From: Flavonifractor porci
GTDB lineage: Bacteria > Bacillota > Clostridia > Oscillospirales > Oscillospiraceae
Length of the DNA: 64,000 bases
Assembly: GCF_037572415.1 (NCBI RefSeq)
Contig: NZ_JBBHLB010000001.1
Coordinates: 400,841-464,840 of the forward strand
Direction: 5' to 3'
The notes beneath the pieces are model-generated. The model was not told where the DNA came from. It searched no databases and saw only the letters and a program-made list of their open reading frames with translations. This document shows, piece after piece, positions 8,674-16,621 of this stretch; the first letter of the stretch is position 1; the number at the start of each line of letters is the position of its first letter. A program made the translations under genes and the position numbers.

Positions 8674-8702
8674 ATCCTAACACAGTAAACACTGTATGTC
8701 AA
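8674..8702 (-). promoter_or_regulatory. Promoter of the redox fusion-fprA operon, with palindrome in spacer
   Basis: TTGACA (8697-8702) and TAGGAT (8674-8679) are exactly 17 bases apart. The spacer holds the inverted repeat ACAGT-4-ACTGT (8682-8695), a second possible operator for an unidentified regulator. Confidence 0.75.
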
Positions 8703-8757
8703 TAGGAATTATGGTATTTTGACAAAATTTTTCCCATATGAGAACCAGGAATTAGGA

Positions 8758-8802
8758 GAACAGACAGCGCGTCCCACACTAAATGGGACGCGCTGTCTGT
8801 TC
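8758..8802 (-). terminator. Strong hairpin at the end of the arsR operon
   Basis: A perfect 19-bp stem (8758-8776 with 8784-8802) overlaps the arsR stop codon. No clean T-run follows, so it may act as a terminator or an mRNA-end stabiliser. Confidence 0.75.
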
Positions 8803-9097
8803 ATTGGGCGCAATATTGTTCTTTCAGCACTGCCATCAGGGCCTGAAGGCGGCTGTCTTTGATGGAATAGGTGACGAACTGTCCGTGCTTCTCCCCCTGG
8901 ACCAGTCCCCCATCCTTCAGCTTGTGCAGGTGCTGGGACAGGGCGGGGCCGGTGATGTTGGGCACGCTCTCCCCCAGCTCCCCTACGGTTTTAGGTCCGT
9001 CCAGCAGAGCGCACAGGATGAGCAGCCGATTCTCGTTGGCCATCTGGGCCATCAGCGAAGCGATGGTTTGGGCCTTTTCCCGCAGTTGTTCGTCCAT
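8801..9097 (-). CDS. ArsR-family winged-helix repressor
   Basis: The 98-aa protein is a small ArsR/SmtB-type dimeric repressor. The helix-turn-helix region includes NRLLILCALLDGPKTVGELGE and the recognition helix ITGPALSQHLHKLKDGGLV. No CxC metal-sensing pair is seen in the usual helix, so the signal may not be a metal ion; redox or a thiol is possible. The start is set at ATG 9097 because GGAGGTGAG lies 5-10 bases upstream; a longer frame would overlap the preceding gene. It is the last gene of a three-gene operon and a palindrome at 9944-9961 is its likely operator. Confidence 0.88.
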   Translation of the reverse strand: MDEQLREKAQTIASLMAQMANENRLLILCALLDGPKTVGELGESVPNITGPALSQHLHKLKDGGLVQGEKHGQFVTYSIKDSRLQALMAVLKEQYCAQ

Positions 9098-9101
9098 ATG
9101 C

Positions 9102-9722
9102 TCACCTCCGGCAGCCGGAGCAGGAGGCGCAGCCTTCCGCCGGAGCCTTGCCCGCACGCAGGGTGCAGATCAGCTGGGTCATGGTGCCCATGGGGCAGAA
9201 TACGCACCAGGTCCGGGGCTTAAACAATACCATGACAATGAGGCCGATGAGGGTAGAGGTGAGCATGATGGAGTAGAACCCGAAAGCGAACTGGGCCACC
9301 CAGGGGGCAAAAAGGGTACCGTGATAGGCCCAGTGCCAAGGCACCTGGAAGGTCCAGAACAGCTTGACGAACGCTCCAATGTCTTTGGCGCCCACCCCTA
9401 CCAGGTAGGTGGTAAAGAGCATCTGGAAGAACATGAGGAAGAAAAAGATGAGAAAGCCGTACCGGAATGCTTTGGTCCGCATCCACCGGGGAGTGGGCTT
9501 GTTCCGGGACAGCTTTAGCCGCCCACCCAGCAGGGACAGGAACTGGCCCCTGTCGCAGTAGCGGTTGCAGTACAGCTTGCTGCCGCCGAAGATGGCGATG
9601 AGCAGGGGCAGACAGAAGAAGATCATGCCCAGCCAGGCAAAGAGGATATTGAAGAACCCCAGTCCCAGATAGATGGGGGTGACGATCCACAGATAGTCGT
9701 ACCAGTGCTTTTTCTGGTTCAT
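9102..9722 (-). CDS. Membrane 4Fe-4S protein (NapH/NosR-like)
   Basis: The 206-aa protein has about four membrane helices and two cysteine motifs near the membrane: YCNRYCDRG after helix 2 and WCVFCPMG plus Cys further on after the last helix. This arrangement is typical of NapH/NosR/CcoG-like polyferredoxin membrane proteins that pass electrons across or along the membrane. A small C-terminal CASCSGC cluster follows. Unlike full NapH it has no separate ferredoxin domain, but the upstream gene encodes one, with an ATGA overlap. The pair probably makes one electron-transfer unit. The redox partner is unknown. Confidence 0.8.
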   Translation of the reverse strand: MNQKKHWYDYLWIVTPIYLGLGFFNILFAWLGMIFFCLPLLIAIFGGSKLYCNRYCDRGQFLSLLGGRLKLSRNKPTPRWMRTKAFRYGFLIFFFLMFFQMLFTTYLVGVGAKDIGAFVKLFWTFQVPWHWAYHGTLFAPWVAQFAFGFYSIMLTSTLIGLIVMVLFKPRTWCVFCPMGTMTQLICTLRAGKAPAEGCASCSGCRR

Positions 9723-9922
9723 GCGCCCACCTCCCGGTCCCGCAGTTCAATGGTGCCCGCCGGGCACTCTTTGGCACACTTGCCGCAGCCCACGCACTTT
9801 TCCCAGTCCACCCGGGCAGTCACGCCCCGCCAGATGGAAATGGCCGACAAGGGACACACCTTCACACAGCAGCCGCAGGATACACAGTGCTTCCCCACAG
9901 CGGCATAACGCTTTGACGCCAT
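9719..9922 (-). CDS. Small 2x[4Fe-4S] ferredoxin
   Basis: The 67-aa protein has two CxxCxxCxxxCP motifs (CVSCGCCVKVCP and CVGCGKCAKECP), the signature of an 8-iron bacterial ferredoxin. It is the first gene of the operon, overlaps the membrane iron-sulfur gene by four bases and has a strong GGAGGA ribosome site. It is probably the soluble partner of that membrane protein. Confidence 0.93.
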   Translation of the reverse strand: MASKRYAAVGKHCVSCGCCVKVCPLSAISIWRGVTARVDWEKCVGCGKCAKECPAGTIELRDREVGA

Positions 9923-9943
9923 AGATCGTCCTCCTGATAATTA

Positions 9944-9961
9944 AGTAATTAAGCAATTACT
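9944..9961. promoter_or_regulatory. ArsR operator candidate
   Basis: A perfect inverted repeat, AGTAATT-4-AATTACT, lies directly downstream of the -10 box and covers the expected transcription start. This is the usual place for an autoregulating ArsR-type repressor, and an arsR gene is in this operon. Confidence 0.7.
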
Positions 9962-9990
9962 AATATAACAAAACCAAGCGCAAAATGCAA
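9962..9990 (-). promoter_or_regulatory. Promoter of the ferredoxin-arsR operon
   Basis: TTGCAT (9985-9990) and TATATT (9962-9967) are 17 bases apart and about 40 bases upstream of the ferredoxin ATG. Confidence 0.75.
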
Positions 9991-10010
9991 GAGGAAATCA
10001 ACGTCAACTC

Positions 10011-10085
10011 CGTAGGGGCGACCTTTATAGTCGCCCGCGTGACCCGGGCGGCAGACGGCGGGCGGGGATGAACCCCGCCCCTACG
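10011..10085. repeat. 75-bp intergenic element with 10-bp terminal inverted repeats
   Basis: The ends CGTAGGGGCG and CGCCCCTACG are perfect inverted repeats. The first 28 bases recur at 33367-33394 with one difference. It looks like a small palindromic, non-autonomous repeat scattered between genes. Confidence 0.7.
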
Positions 10086-10108
10086 CCTGCTTCCGGCCGC
10101 CTCCCCAT

Positions 10109-10138
10109 GAAAATGGCCGCCAAATGGCGGCCATTTTC
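10109..10138 (-). terminator. Intrinsic terminator of the SPOCS/LysM gene
   Basis: A perfect 13-bp stem (10109-10121 with 10126-10138) with a 4-base loop and T-rich 3' arm begins 6 bases after the gene's stop. Confidence 0.82.
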
Positions 10139-10143
10139 CCGGC

Positions 10144-11670
10144 TTATCGTTTTCTGGGGATGAGCAGCAGCTGTCCGTCGGGCAGCTCCTCCTCTTCCAG
10201 GGCATTGGCCTGCATCACGTCCCGGGCGGTGGTGCCGTAGGCCTTGGCGATGTCCCACAGCCGCTCTCCCCCGCTCACCATCCGCAGCACGATGGAGGGC
10301 TGACCGGCGTGGTCAATGGGGGCATTCTCATCGAAGGACACGGCGCTGACGGCGGCAGCCTTGCTGCCGGTGAGAGCCAGCCAGGCAAATCGCACCGGGA
10401 ACCGGACCTCCGCGCCCCCGGAGGCGGGCGCCCCATATACCGGAGCGGTACAGGCGCACCGGCAGGAGCACCGGGCCCCCTCGGGCAGCTCCACCGGGCA
10501 GGATACCGGGATGGTGCGGGTGACAGCCGCCGTCTCCCCCGACTCGGTGCGGCAGAGCAGATGTACATTGGCCTGAACGGTGAGGGATACCCGCTCCCCC
10601 TCCCGGCTCTGGGTCACGTCTCCCATGGTCACATAGGCGTCCAGCACATCCTGAGGAGCCACGCCGGTCTCCAGCAGCTCCCGGACAGCCACCTCCCGCT
10701 CTCCACGGTCGGCCACCCGGCTCAGGTCCATGGTGCGGGTCTCGTTGTCCAGCTGATAGAGGGTGGAGTACACGTCGGTGAGCAGGGTGAGGCTCCGCTC
10801 CTCCCGGATCACCGCCTGGGCCAGCAGGCCCATGGATACGCTGATGGTGCGCCCGTCCCCGTCGTCCAGCTCACAGCTCAGATCAGTGAGGATCAGCCCC
10901 ACCTGACACATGGCCTCCTCCCCAGCGCCGCTCACCTCCATCAGCTGGGAGATGGGCAGCTCAAACTCCCCGGTGCTCAGCCCGCCGTCGGCACAGCGGT
11001 AGAGCACCTGGAGCCGGGCGGAGCCCTTGAAAATCAGCTTGCTGCCGATGACCTTGGCCTCCCCGCACTCCAGGGACACCCGCCACTTCAGCAGGGCCTC
11101 CGCCTCCGGGCGGCTGCCAGGCAGGGTCAGCTCATCGCTAAATGGGAAGGGTTTTTCCTGTACACATACTGTTACACAAGTGTTACAGTTCTGACTGAGC
11201 TGCTCCACCCCCGCCTGCTCCGGGTCGAGCACCGAGGCAGGGGCCCAGTCGGTCACCGGGGAGAATACCTGAACGTCCACCACCAAATCAGCCCGTACCA
11301 GCACCTTCCGGGGGTTGACCAGCCGGGCGTCCGCCCCCCGCAGCCGGGGCTGGGCCACCACCTTGCAGCCGGGGGTGATGTCGGGGGAATCAGCAGTGCA
11401 GGTGAAGGGCAGATCCACCTCCAGCCTCCGCAGACCCACCTCCCCGTCGGGCTGGCACAGCAGCAGGGCGTGGATGGTGCCGGACAGCTCCACCCGGCCC
11501 TCCATGGCCTCCTTCCTATGGAGGCACACCACTCCCTCGGTATCGCAGACCTCCAGCAGGTCCGGGCAGGCGTCGGGTACGATGCTCTCTACCGTCTCCT
11601 CCTGCGCCACGGCGGCGTCCAGCACCCCGCGAAATCCGTCCAGCGCCGTCCGTTCCAGTTCCAGTTCCAT
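10144..11670 (-). CDS. SPOCS (DUF3794) and LysM domain protein, spore-associated
   Basis: The 508-aa protein has no signal peptide. It contains repeats of the SPOCS/DUF3794 beta-rich domain (about residues 30-140, 160-290 and 320-430) and a C-terminal LysM domain (about 462-508, with GERLWDIAKAYG). Such proteins occur in spore-forming Clostridia and are thought to sit in the spore coat or cortex, with LysM binding peptidoglycan. It lies next to spoVM, which fits a role in the spore envelope. AAGGAGTG precedes the ATG. The upstream 70 bases hold a CATATATT that could be a weak mother-cell -10 box, but no convincing -35. Confidence 0.87.
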   Translation of the reverse strand: MELELERTALDGFRGVLDAAVAQEETVESIVPDACPDLLEVCDTEGVVCLHRKEAMEGRVELSGTIHALLLCQPDGEVGLRRLEVDLPFTCTADSPDITPGCKVVAQPRLRGADARLVNPRKVLVRADLVVDVQVFSPVTDWAPASVLDPEQAGVEQLSQNCNTCVTVCVQEKPFPFSDELTLPGSRPEAEALLKWRVSLECGEAKVIGSKLIFKGSARLQVLYRCADGGLSTGEFELPISQLMEVSGAGEEAMCQVGLILTDLSCELDDGDGRTISVSMGLLAQAVIREERSLTLLTDVYSTLYQLDNETRTMDLSRVADRGEREVAVRELLETGVAPQDVLDAYVTMGDVTQSREGERVSLTVQANVHLLCRTESGETAAVTRTIPVSCPVELPEGARCSCRCACTAPVYGAPASGGAEVRFPVRFAWLALTGSKAAAVSAVSFDENAPIDHAGQPSIVLRMVSGGERLWDIAKAYGTTARDVMQANALEEEELPDGQLLLIPRKR

Positions 11671-11744
11671 AGCGTTCCACTCCTTGTACGGGCCATTGCC
11701 CAGACTGATTGCTGCTAGGGCAATATATGTACAAGGGGGTCCGG

Positions 11745-11846
11745 CTATGACCGGCTTTCCGGCGCCAGGTCGGATTTTTTGATGCCGAATACCAGCCTCA
11801 GCAGGCTGCTGAGGGCTTTGGGGGACTTCACTACCACGATCTTCAT
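11745..11846 (-). CDS. spoVM: SpoVM, spore-membrane amphipathic peptide
   Basis: A 33-aa frame starting MKIVVVKSPKALSSLLRLVF aligns with B. subtilis SpoVM (26 aa): Met-Lys start, Lys7, Pro9, Lys10, Leu12, Arg17 and Gly21 are shared, as is the amphipathic helix. SpoVM recognises the curved forespore membrane and anchors SpoIVA. GGGAGG lies 8 bases before the ATG. The position just after thiN is the same as in B. subtilis. It is seven residues longer than the B. subtilis peptide, with a polar tail. The gene is short enough to be skipped by automatic calling. Confidence 0.9.
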   Translation of the reverse strand: MKIVVVKSPKALSSLLRLVFGIKKSDLAPESRS

Positions 11847-11849
11847 ACC

Positions 11850-12014
11850 TTATGCCTCCCTGTCAAGCCAATATCGTTTGAGCCAGCCAAAGCCCCGGCG
11901 GCCCAGCCAGGCCCCGGCCACAAAGACCGCCAGAGTGCCCGGACGAAACAGCAGCACCGCGCCCGCGCCGCACAGCGCCGCCGCGGCAAGGGCCTTCTTG
12001 CCCTCCAACGTCAA
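11850..12014 (-). CDS. Small membrane protein (54 aa) upstream of spoVM
   Basis: The frame starts with TTG, 8 bases after GGAGG, and ends three bases before the spoVM ATG, so the spoVM ribosome site lies inside its last codons and the two are probably translated together. The product has a hydrophobic segment at about residues 8-36 and a basic, Trp-rich tail (RRGFGWLKRYW). I recognise no family. It may be a spore-membrane peptide by association. A second TTG two codons later is an alternative start. Confidence 0.6.
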   Translation of the reverse strand: MTLEGKKALAAAALCGAGAVLLFRPGTLAVFVAGAWLGRRGFGWLKRYWLDREA

Positions 12015-12103
12015 AACAGCCGCCTCCCTTCACTGGTTCTGTCCCAGTATACGCACAGGAAAGCGGTTGTGTTCATGCCCCAGAGGCGGACAACAAAATA
12101 GAG

Positions 12104-12121
12104 GGCGGCTTTTGCCGCCCC
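12104..12121 (-). terminator. Terminator after thiN
   Basis: A 7-bp GC stem (12104-12110 with 12115-12121) is followed by TCTATTTTG on the minus strand. It separates the housekeeping operon from the spoVM unit. Confidence 0.75.
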
Positions 12122-12143
12122 CTGTGGGGTATTCGGTATGCTT

Positions 12144-12794
12144 TTACGGTTCCCGCTGGCTGCGGATCACCAGCACCGCCCCCTCCTCCACCCCGATCTC
12201 CATCACCGGTGCGGCGGGCTCGTTGCTGACGGTCAGGGTGTCCCCACGGGTGAGTTCCGCTCCTTCCAGAGGATACTTGACTCCCCGCAAGGTAACACCC
12301 TTTACAATCTTGTCCAGGGAAATGATGGACAGATAGTGGTAGTGGGGCGTATCTTCCAGCGTAAGGGCGCCGTTCTCCAGAAAACGCACCTCGTTGTCCC
12401 CGTCGGCCATGACGACTTTGCCGCCCCGGTGGGCGATCCACTCCAGCAGCACCAGATTGGAAGCGGTGTGGTCCAGCCGCCCGCCGGTGCAGCCGCACAG
12501 CAGCAGCTCCTTGCAGCCCTGCTCCAGAGCCCAGTGGGCCGCCGCCTGGAGGTCGGTGAAGTCCTTCTCCACCGGCAGGGTGGCATAGGGCACGTTCCCG
12601 GCCGGGCCGCCGCCGGAGTCCCAGTCCCCAATCAGGTAGTCCGGTTTCAGCCCGGCGGCCAGGGCGGTTTGCAGCCCGCCGTCGGCGCAGATCACCGTCC
12701 AGTCCTCCCCCTCCAGATAATCCTCCAGAAAAGCCAGGTCGGCGCAGGGGGCTGCGCCGACGATGAGGGCCTGTTTGGTTATTTTCTCTGCCAT
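12144..12794 (-). CDS. thiN: Thiamine diphosphokinase
   Basis: The enzyme transfers a pyrophosphate from ATP to thiamine, giving the active cofactor. The 216-aa sequence has the family motifs ICADGGLQ, GDWDS and CTGGRLDH (substrate and Mg binding). The start is at ATG 12794, with GGAAG 8 bases upstream; it overlaps the end of rsgA by 16 bases, so the two are co-translated. B. subtilis has rpe between rsgA and thiN; here rpe is absent. Confidence 0.93.
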   Translation of the reverse strand: MAEKITKQALIVGAAPCADLAFLEDYLEGEDWTVICADGGLQTALAAGLKPDYLIGDWDSGGGPAGNVPYATLPVEKDFTDLQAAAHWALEQGCKELLLCGCTGGRLDHTASNLVLLEWIAHRGGKVVMADGDNEVRFLENGALTLEDTPHYHYLSIISLDKIVKGVTLRGVKYPLEGAELTRGDTLTVSNEPAAPVMEIGVEEGAVLVIRSQREP

Positions 12795-13660
12795 TCCGGC
12801 ACTTCCTTTGCCTGCTGGTACAGCCGCACATAGCTCTGGTGACGGCTGGCCGGGATCTCCCCCGCTTTCACCGCCGCAAGCACTGCACAGCCTTTTTCCT
12901 TTACATGGGCGCAGCCGGTGAACCGGCACTGGTCCAGATAGGGGGCGAACTCCCGGAAGGTGTATTGCAGTTCCTCCGGCCGCCGCAGCTCCATCTCCTC
13001 GGTATCGAAGGAGGAGAAGCCGGGGGTGTCGGCCACGATGGCCCCGTTGTCCAGCCGGAACAGCTCCACATGGCGGGTGGTATGGCGGCCACGGCCCAGC
13101 TTATCGGACACCTCCCCCACCCGAATACGGAAGTCGGGCTGGAGGGCGTTGAGAATGGAGGACTTGCCCACGCCGGAGTTTCCTGTAAAGGCAGAAACCT
13201 TTCCTGCGATTGCAGCAGCAAGGGTGTCAATGCCTTCCCCCGTCTCGGCGCTCACCCGCAGGGTGGTAAAGCCCGCCCTGGTGTAGGTGTTGTACAGGCT
13301 GTCCGCCCCGTCCAGGTCGCACTTGTTGAGGATGATGATGCTTTCGCAGTCCCGCCCCTCGGCGATGGACACCACCCGGTCAATGAGGAAGGGGTCGGTG
13401 ACCGGAATGGCCCCGGAGGCCACCACCACCAGCTGGTCGATGTTGGCCACCGCCGGGCGCTGGAACTCATTTTTCCGGGGCAGAATGGCGTCCAGAATGC
13501 CGCTCTCCCCCTCCAGGGGGGTAAACTCCACCCGGTCCCCCACCAGGGGGCTCACCTTCTGGTGGCGGAATTTGCCGCGACCCCGGCAGGCGGTGAGCCT
13601 GCCGGAGCCGTCGTCCACATAGTAGAAGCCGCTGAGGGCTTTTAAGATGATCCCTTCCAT
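12779..13660 (-). CDS. rsgA: Small-ribosomal-subunit biogenesis GTPase RsgA
   Basis: RsgA is a circularly permuted GTPase that checks late 30S maturation. The G motifs appear in the permuted order: NKCD at 112-115, then GNSGVGKS at 160-167, then DTPG at 211-214. An OB fold precedes them and a zinc-binding tail follows (C245, C250, H252, C258). At 293 aa it has normal length. It lies one base from prkC. Confidence 0.96.
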   Translation of the reverse strand: MEGIILKALSGFYYVDDGSGRLTACRGRGKFRHQKVSPLVGDRVEFTPLEGESGILDAILPRKNEFQRPAVANIDQLVVVASGAIPVTDPFLIDRVVSIAEGRDCESIIILNKCDLDGADSLYNTYTRAGFTTLRVSAETGEGIDTLAAAIAGKVSAFTGNSGVGKSSILNALQPDFRIRVGEVSDKLGRGRHTTRHVELFRLDNGAIVADTPGFSSFDTEEMELRRPEELQYTFREFAPYLDQCRFTGCAHVKEKGCAVLAAVKAGEIPASRHQSYVRLYQQAKEVPEWQRK

Positions 13661-13661
13661 A

Positions 13662-15785
13662 TCAGCCGAAATTATAGGACTTGGTGGAGCTCAGCTCCCC
13701 ATCGAAGTAGATGCTCACGGTCTGTTCCCCGCTGCCCTTCAGGGTGACCACCACCAGCTGCTGGACGGTGGGCAGGGTGTCCCGGTACTGCTCCTGACCA
13801 TTCACGGTCACCACCACCGTCACCGTCTCCCGATCCTGGGGCAGGTTCACGTTGATGGGCAGGGACTTGAGCTCACCGCTGGGGGACTGGGTGGGCTGAT
13901 CGGTGGGCGGAGTGGATTCATTGGGGGACGGGGTGGGCTCGGTGGTAGGCTCACCGGCGGAGGGATCAGGCCCCTTGCTCACCCGCAGACGGATGGCCTG
14001 GCCCTTCTCCACCTCGGTCTTGGGGTCAATGCTCTGCCAGCATACCCGGCCGGCCTCCACAGAGTCGTCATATACCTCTTCCACGGAAACCACCAGACCC
14101 AGCTTGTCGGCGGCCTCCCGGGCATCCTGCTCCGTCATGGTCACAAAGTTGATGACGGTGACCGGTTCCTCCTTCGGGCCGGTGCTCACCACCAGAGTGA
14201 CCTTGTCCACGCCCTCCAGACTGGCGTCAGCCTTGGGGTCGGTGGAAATGACGTAATCCTTGGTCACGTCCTCGCTGGCCTCTTCCTGGATCACCAGGCT
14301 GCCCTTTTCCTCGCTGTAGCCCAGGGCATTGAGCTCACTGATGGCAATCCGCTTGTCCCGGTCCACCAGGTTGGGCATAACGCCCTTCTTCAGCTCGTCG
14401 GAGTCGCTGCCATTGCTCAGGTCCACGGTGATGGTAGCCCCCGCCTGGGCGTTGCGGCCACCCTCCGGGTCCTGAGATACGATTTGGCCTGCGGGCAGAC
14501 TGCTGTTCACCGTATTACCGACTACGATATGGAAGCCAGCCTCCACCACGCCGGAGTGCTGCTCGGCCTCCTCCACTGTCATGCCGGTGAGCTTGGGCAC
14601 ATTATACTGGGTGGAACCGCCGCCGCCCAAACCGTTAAAGAAGGAGAACCACAGGAACACGCCCATGCCCACCAGGAACAGAGCCACCGCACCGATGGCC
14701 AGGAAGATGGGCAGGCGGCTGCCGCCGCCCCGGACCTCCTCATAGTCATCCTCGTACCGCTTGTTTTTGGTACGGGCGCGGGGGTCCTCCTCCCGCCGGG
14801 GACCTCTGGACCGGGTCCAGGTATCCTCCTCATAGCGGTCAGCGTGGGCGGGCTGAGCCCGCACATTGCTGGGGGTGTTGGCACCCAGCACCTGGGTGGG
14901 TTCATCCCCCTCGGTGACCAGCAGGTCCGCCGGAGTGTAGTCAAAGTTGATGGAGGGATTCTTGCGGAACTCCTCCAGATCGGCCAGCATGGCGTCGGCG
15001 GAGATATACCGCTGGTTCACGTCGGAGGCCATGGCCTTCATGGTGATGGCTTCCAGTGCCTCGGGGATCTCCGGATCGATCTCCCGGGGAGACAGCGGGA
15101 TGGAATTGATGTGCTGGATGGCCACCGCCACCGGAGAATCCCCCTCATAGGGCAGGCGGCCGGTCACCATCTCATAGAGTACCACGCCGGCGGAGTAAAT
15201 ATCGCTGCGGGCGTCGATGTGGCTGCCCCGAGCCTGCTCGGGCGAGATATAGTGGACCGAGCCCAGGGCCTCCTGGGTCAGGGTGGCCTGAGCCGAGGAG
15301 GTGAGCCGGGCGATGCCAAAGTCGGCCACCTTCAGGGAGCCGTCCCGCAGCACCATCACATTGTGGGGCTTGATGTCCCGGTGGATGATGCCCCGGCCGT
15401 GGGCGTGGGACAGGGCCTTCATGATCTGGGTGATGAAGTGCAGGGCCTCCCGCCAGGCCAGCTTGCCCCCCTTCTTCTGCATATACTGCTTGAGGGTGAT
15501 GCCGTCCAGCAGCTCCATGACGATATAGTCCAGTTCGGGCGTGTGGGACACGTCATACACCGCCATGATATTGGGATGGGACAGCATGGCAACGGCCTGG
15601 GACTCATCGTGGAAGCGGCGGCGGAACTCGGCGTCGGAGGCCAGCTCCTCCTTCAGGATCTTGATGGCCACCAGCCGGTTGAGCCGGTGATCCCGGCCCT
15701 TGTACACCACGGCCATGCCGCCGATGCCGATGCGCTCCAGGATTTCATATCGGTTGTCGAGTAATTTCCCTATGTACTGATCCAT
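13662..15785 (-). CDS. prkC: PASTA-domain serine/threonine kinase PrkC
   Basis: This membrane kinase senses muropeptides and phosphorylates division, cell-wall and germination targets. The 707-aa protein has an N-terminal kinase domain (GIGGMAVV loop near 20-26, Lys42, HRD 135-137, DFG 155-157). A charged linker, one membrane helix at about 357-380 and three extracellular PASTA domains (about 392-600) follow, then a Thr/Pro/Ser-rich linker and a ~70-residue C-terminal beta domain. It lies next to its PP2C phosphatase, the standard pair. The tail after the PASTA repeats is an addition not present in B. subtilis PrkC. Confidence 0.96.
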   Translation of the reverse strand: MDQYIGKLLDNRYEILERIGIGGMAVVYKGRDHRLNRLVAIKILKEELASDAEFRRRFHDESQAVAMLSHPNIMAVYDVSHTPELDYIVMELLDGITLKQYMQKKGGKLAWREALHFITQIMKALSHAHGRGIIHRDIKPHNVMVLRDGSLKVADFGIARLTSSAQATLTQEALGSVHYISPEQARGSHIDARSDIYSAGVVLYEMVTGRLPYEGDSPVAVAIQHINSIPLSPREIDPEIPEALEAITMKAMASDVNQRYISADAMLADLEEFRKNPSINFDYTPADLLVTEGDEPTQVLGANTPSNVRAQPAHADRYEEDTWTRSRGPRREEDPRARTKNKRYEDDYEEVRGGGSRLPIFLAIGAVALFLVGMGVFLWFSFFNGLGGGGSTQYNVPKLTGMTVEEAEQHSGVVEAGFHIVVGNTVNSSLPAGQIVSQDPEGGRNAQAGATITVDLSNGSDSDELKKGVMPNLVDRDKRIAISELNALGYSEEKGSLVIQEEASEDVTKDYVISTDPKADASLEGVDKVTLVVSTGPKEEPVTVINFVTMTEQDAREAADKLGLVVSVEEVYDDSVEAGRVCWQSIDPKTEVEKGQAIRLRVSKGPDPSAGEPTTEPTPSPNESTPPTDQPTQSPSGELKSLPINVNLPQDRETVTVVVTVNGQEQYRDTLPTVQQLVVVTLKGSGEQTVSIYFDGELSSTKSYNFG

Positions 15786-15802
15786 AGTTCATTACCCCCT
15801 TC

Positions 15803-16534
15803 TCAAAGGATCTGGAGGAGGACCGCCGTCACGTTGTCCGGCGCTCCTCTTGAGATGGTGATGTCCCGCAGCCGCTGACAGCAGTCATCGGGATCGCCTC
15901 CGTGGATGACCTCGTAGAGCAGCTCCTGGTCAGAAAGAATGTTGCTCAGGCCATCGGAGCACAGCAGCAGGTAGTCCCCGCTGACCAGCTCCCGCTCATA
16001 CAGGTCGGCCCGGATGCGCTCCTCCGCGCCCAGAGCCCGGGTGATCAGGTTCTTTCGGGGATGGGTGCGTGCCTGCTCCGGGGTGATGTCTCCCCGAGCC
16101 ACCATGTCCTCCACCACCGAGTGGTCCCGGGTGAGCCGGGTGATGCCCTCCTCGTTGATGTGGTAGGCCCGGCTGTCTCCGATGTTCAGCAGGTAGGCGG
16201 TGTTCTCCACCACCATCACCGCCACCATGGTGGTGCCCATGCCGAAGCAGTCAGGGTCGGAGGTGGCCCGGCGGTATACCGCACCGTTGGCCTCCTCCGC
16301 CGCACGGGAGAGCACCGCGGGCGGCGGGGTGTCCGGCTCGCCCTGGGCGTGCTGGAGGGTATCCACGAAGGTCTCCACGGCGATGAGGCTGGCGATATTG
16401 CCTGCCTTGGCGCCGCCCATACCGTCGCACACCACGCCTACAGCCAGGTGTTCCGACGGCACATCTAAGTAATACCCGTCCTGATTCTGGGTACGCACCA
16501 CACCTTTATCAGTGATGCCCCACGCTTTGATCAT
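15803..16534 (-). CDS. prpC: PP2C-type serine/threonine phosphatase (PrpC/Stp)
   Basis: The 243-aa phosphatase reverses PrkC phosphorylation. It shows the metal-binding motifs VCDGMGG and GDSRAY, LTRDHS, and LLCSDGLS with a final DNVT. Length is normal for the bacterial Stp1/PrpC class. It sits 17 bases upstream of prkC in the same operon. Confidence 0.95.
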   Translation of the reverse strand: MIKAWGITDKGVVRTQNQDGYYLDVPSEHLAVGVVCDGMGGAKAGNIASLIAVETFVDTLQHAQGEPDTPPPAVLSRAAEEANGAVYRRATSDPDCFGMGTTMVAVMVVENTAYLLNIGDSRAYHINEEGITRLTRDHSVVEDMVARGDITPEQARTHPRKNLITRALGAEERIRADLYERELVSGDYLLLCSDGLSNILSDQELLYEVIHGGDPDDCCQRLRDITISRGAPDNVTAVLLQIL

Positions 16535-16621
16535 AGTGAATCAGCCTCTTTTCCAGCCGGCCGGCCCTGCTGCCCGGGCCTGCGGCAAAAACAATGACCT
16601 GGCTTTGGGAGCCAGTGCAGC

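Noticed and set aside
12015..12100. Possible sporulation promoter before the 54-aa ORF and spoVM
   Set aside because: A TATACT is present, but no matching -35 at proper spacing for sigma-A or sigma-E was found.
13647..15764. A 705-codon plus-strand frame opposite prkC
   Set aside because: Same shadow effect; the minus-strand kinase is certain.
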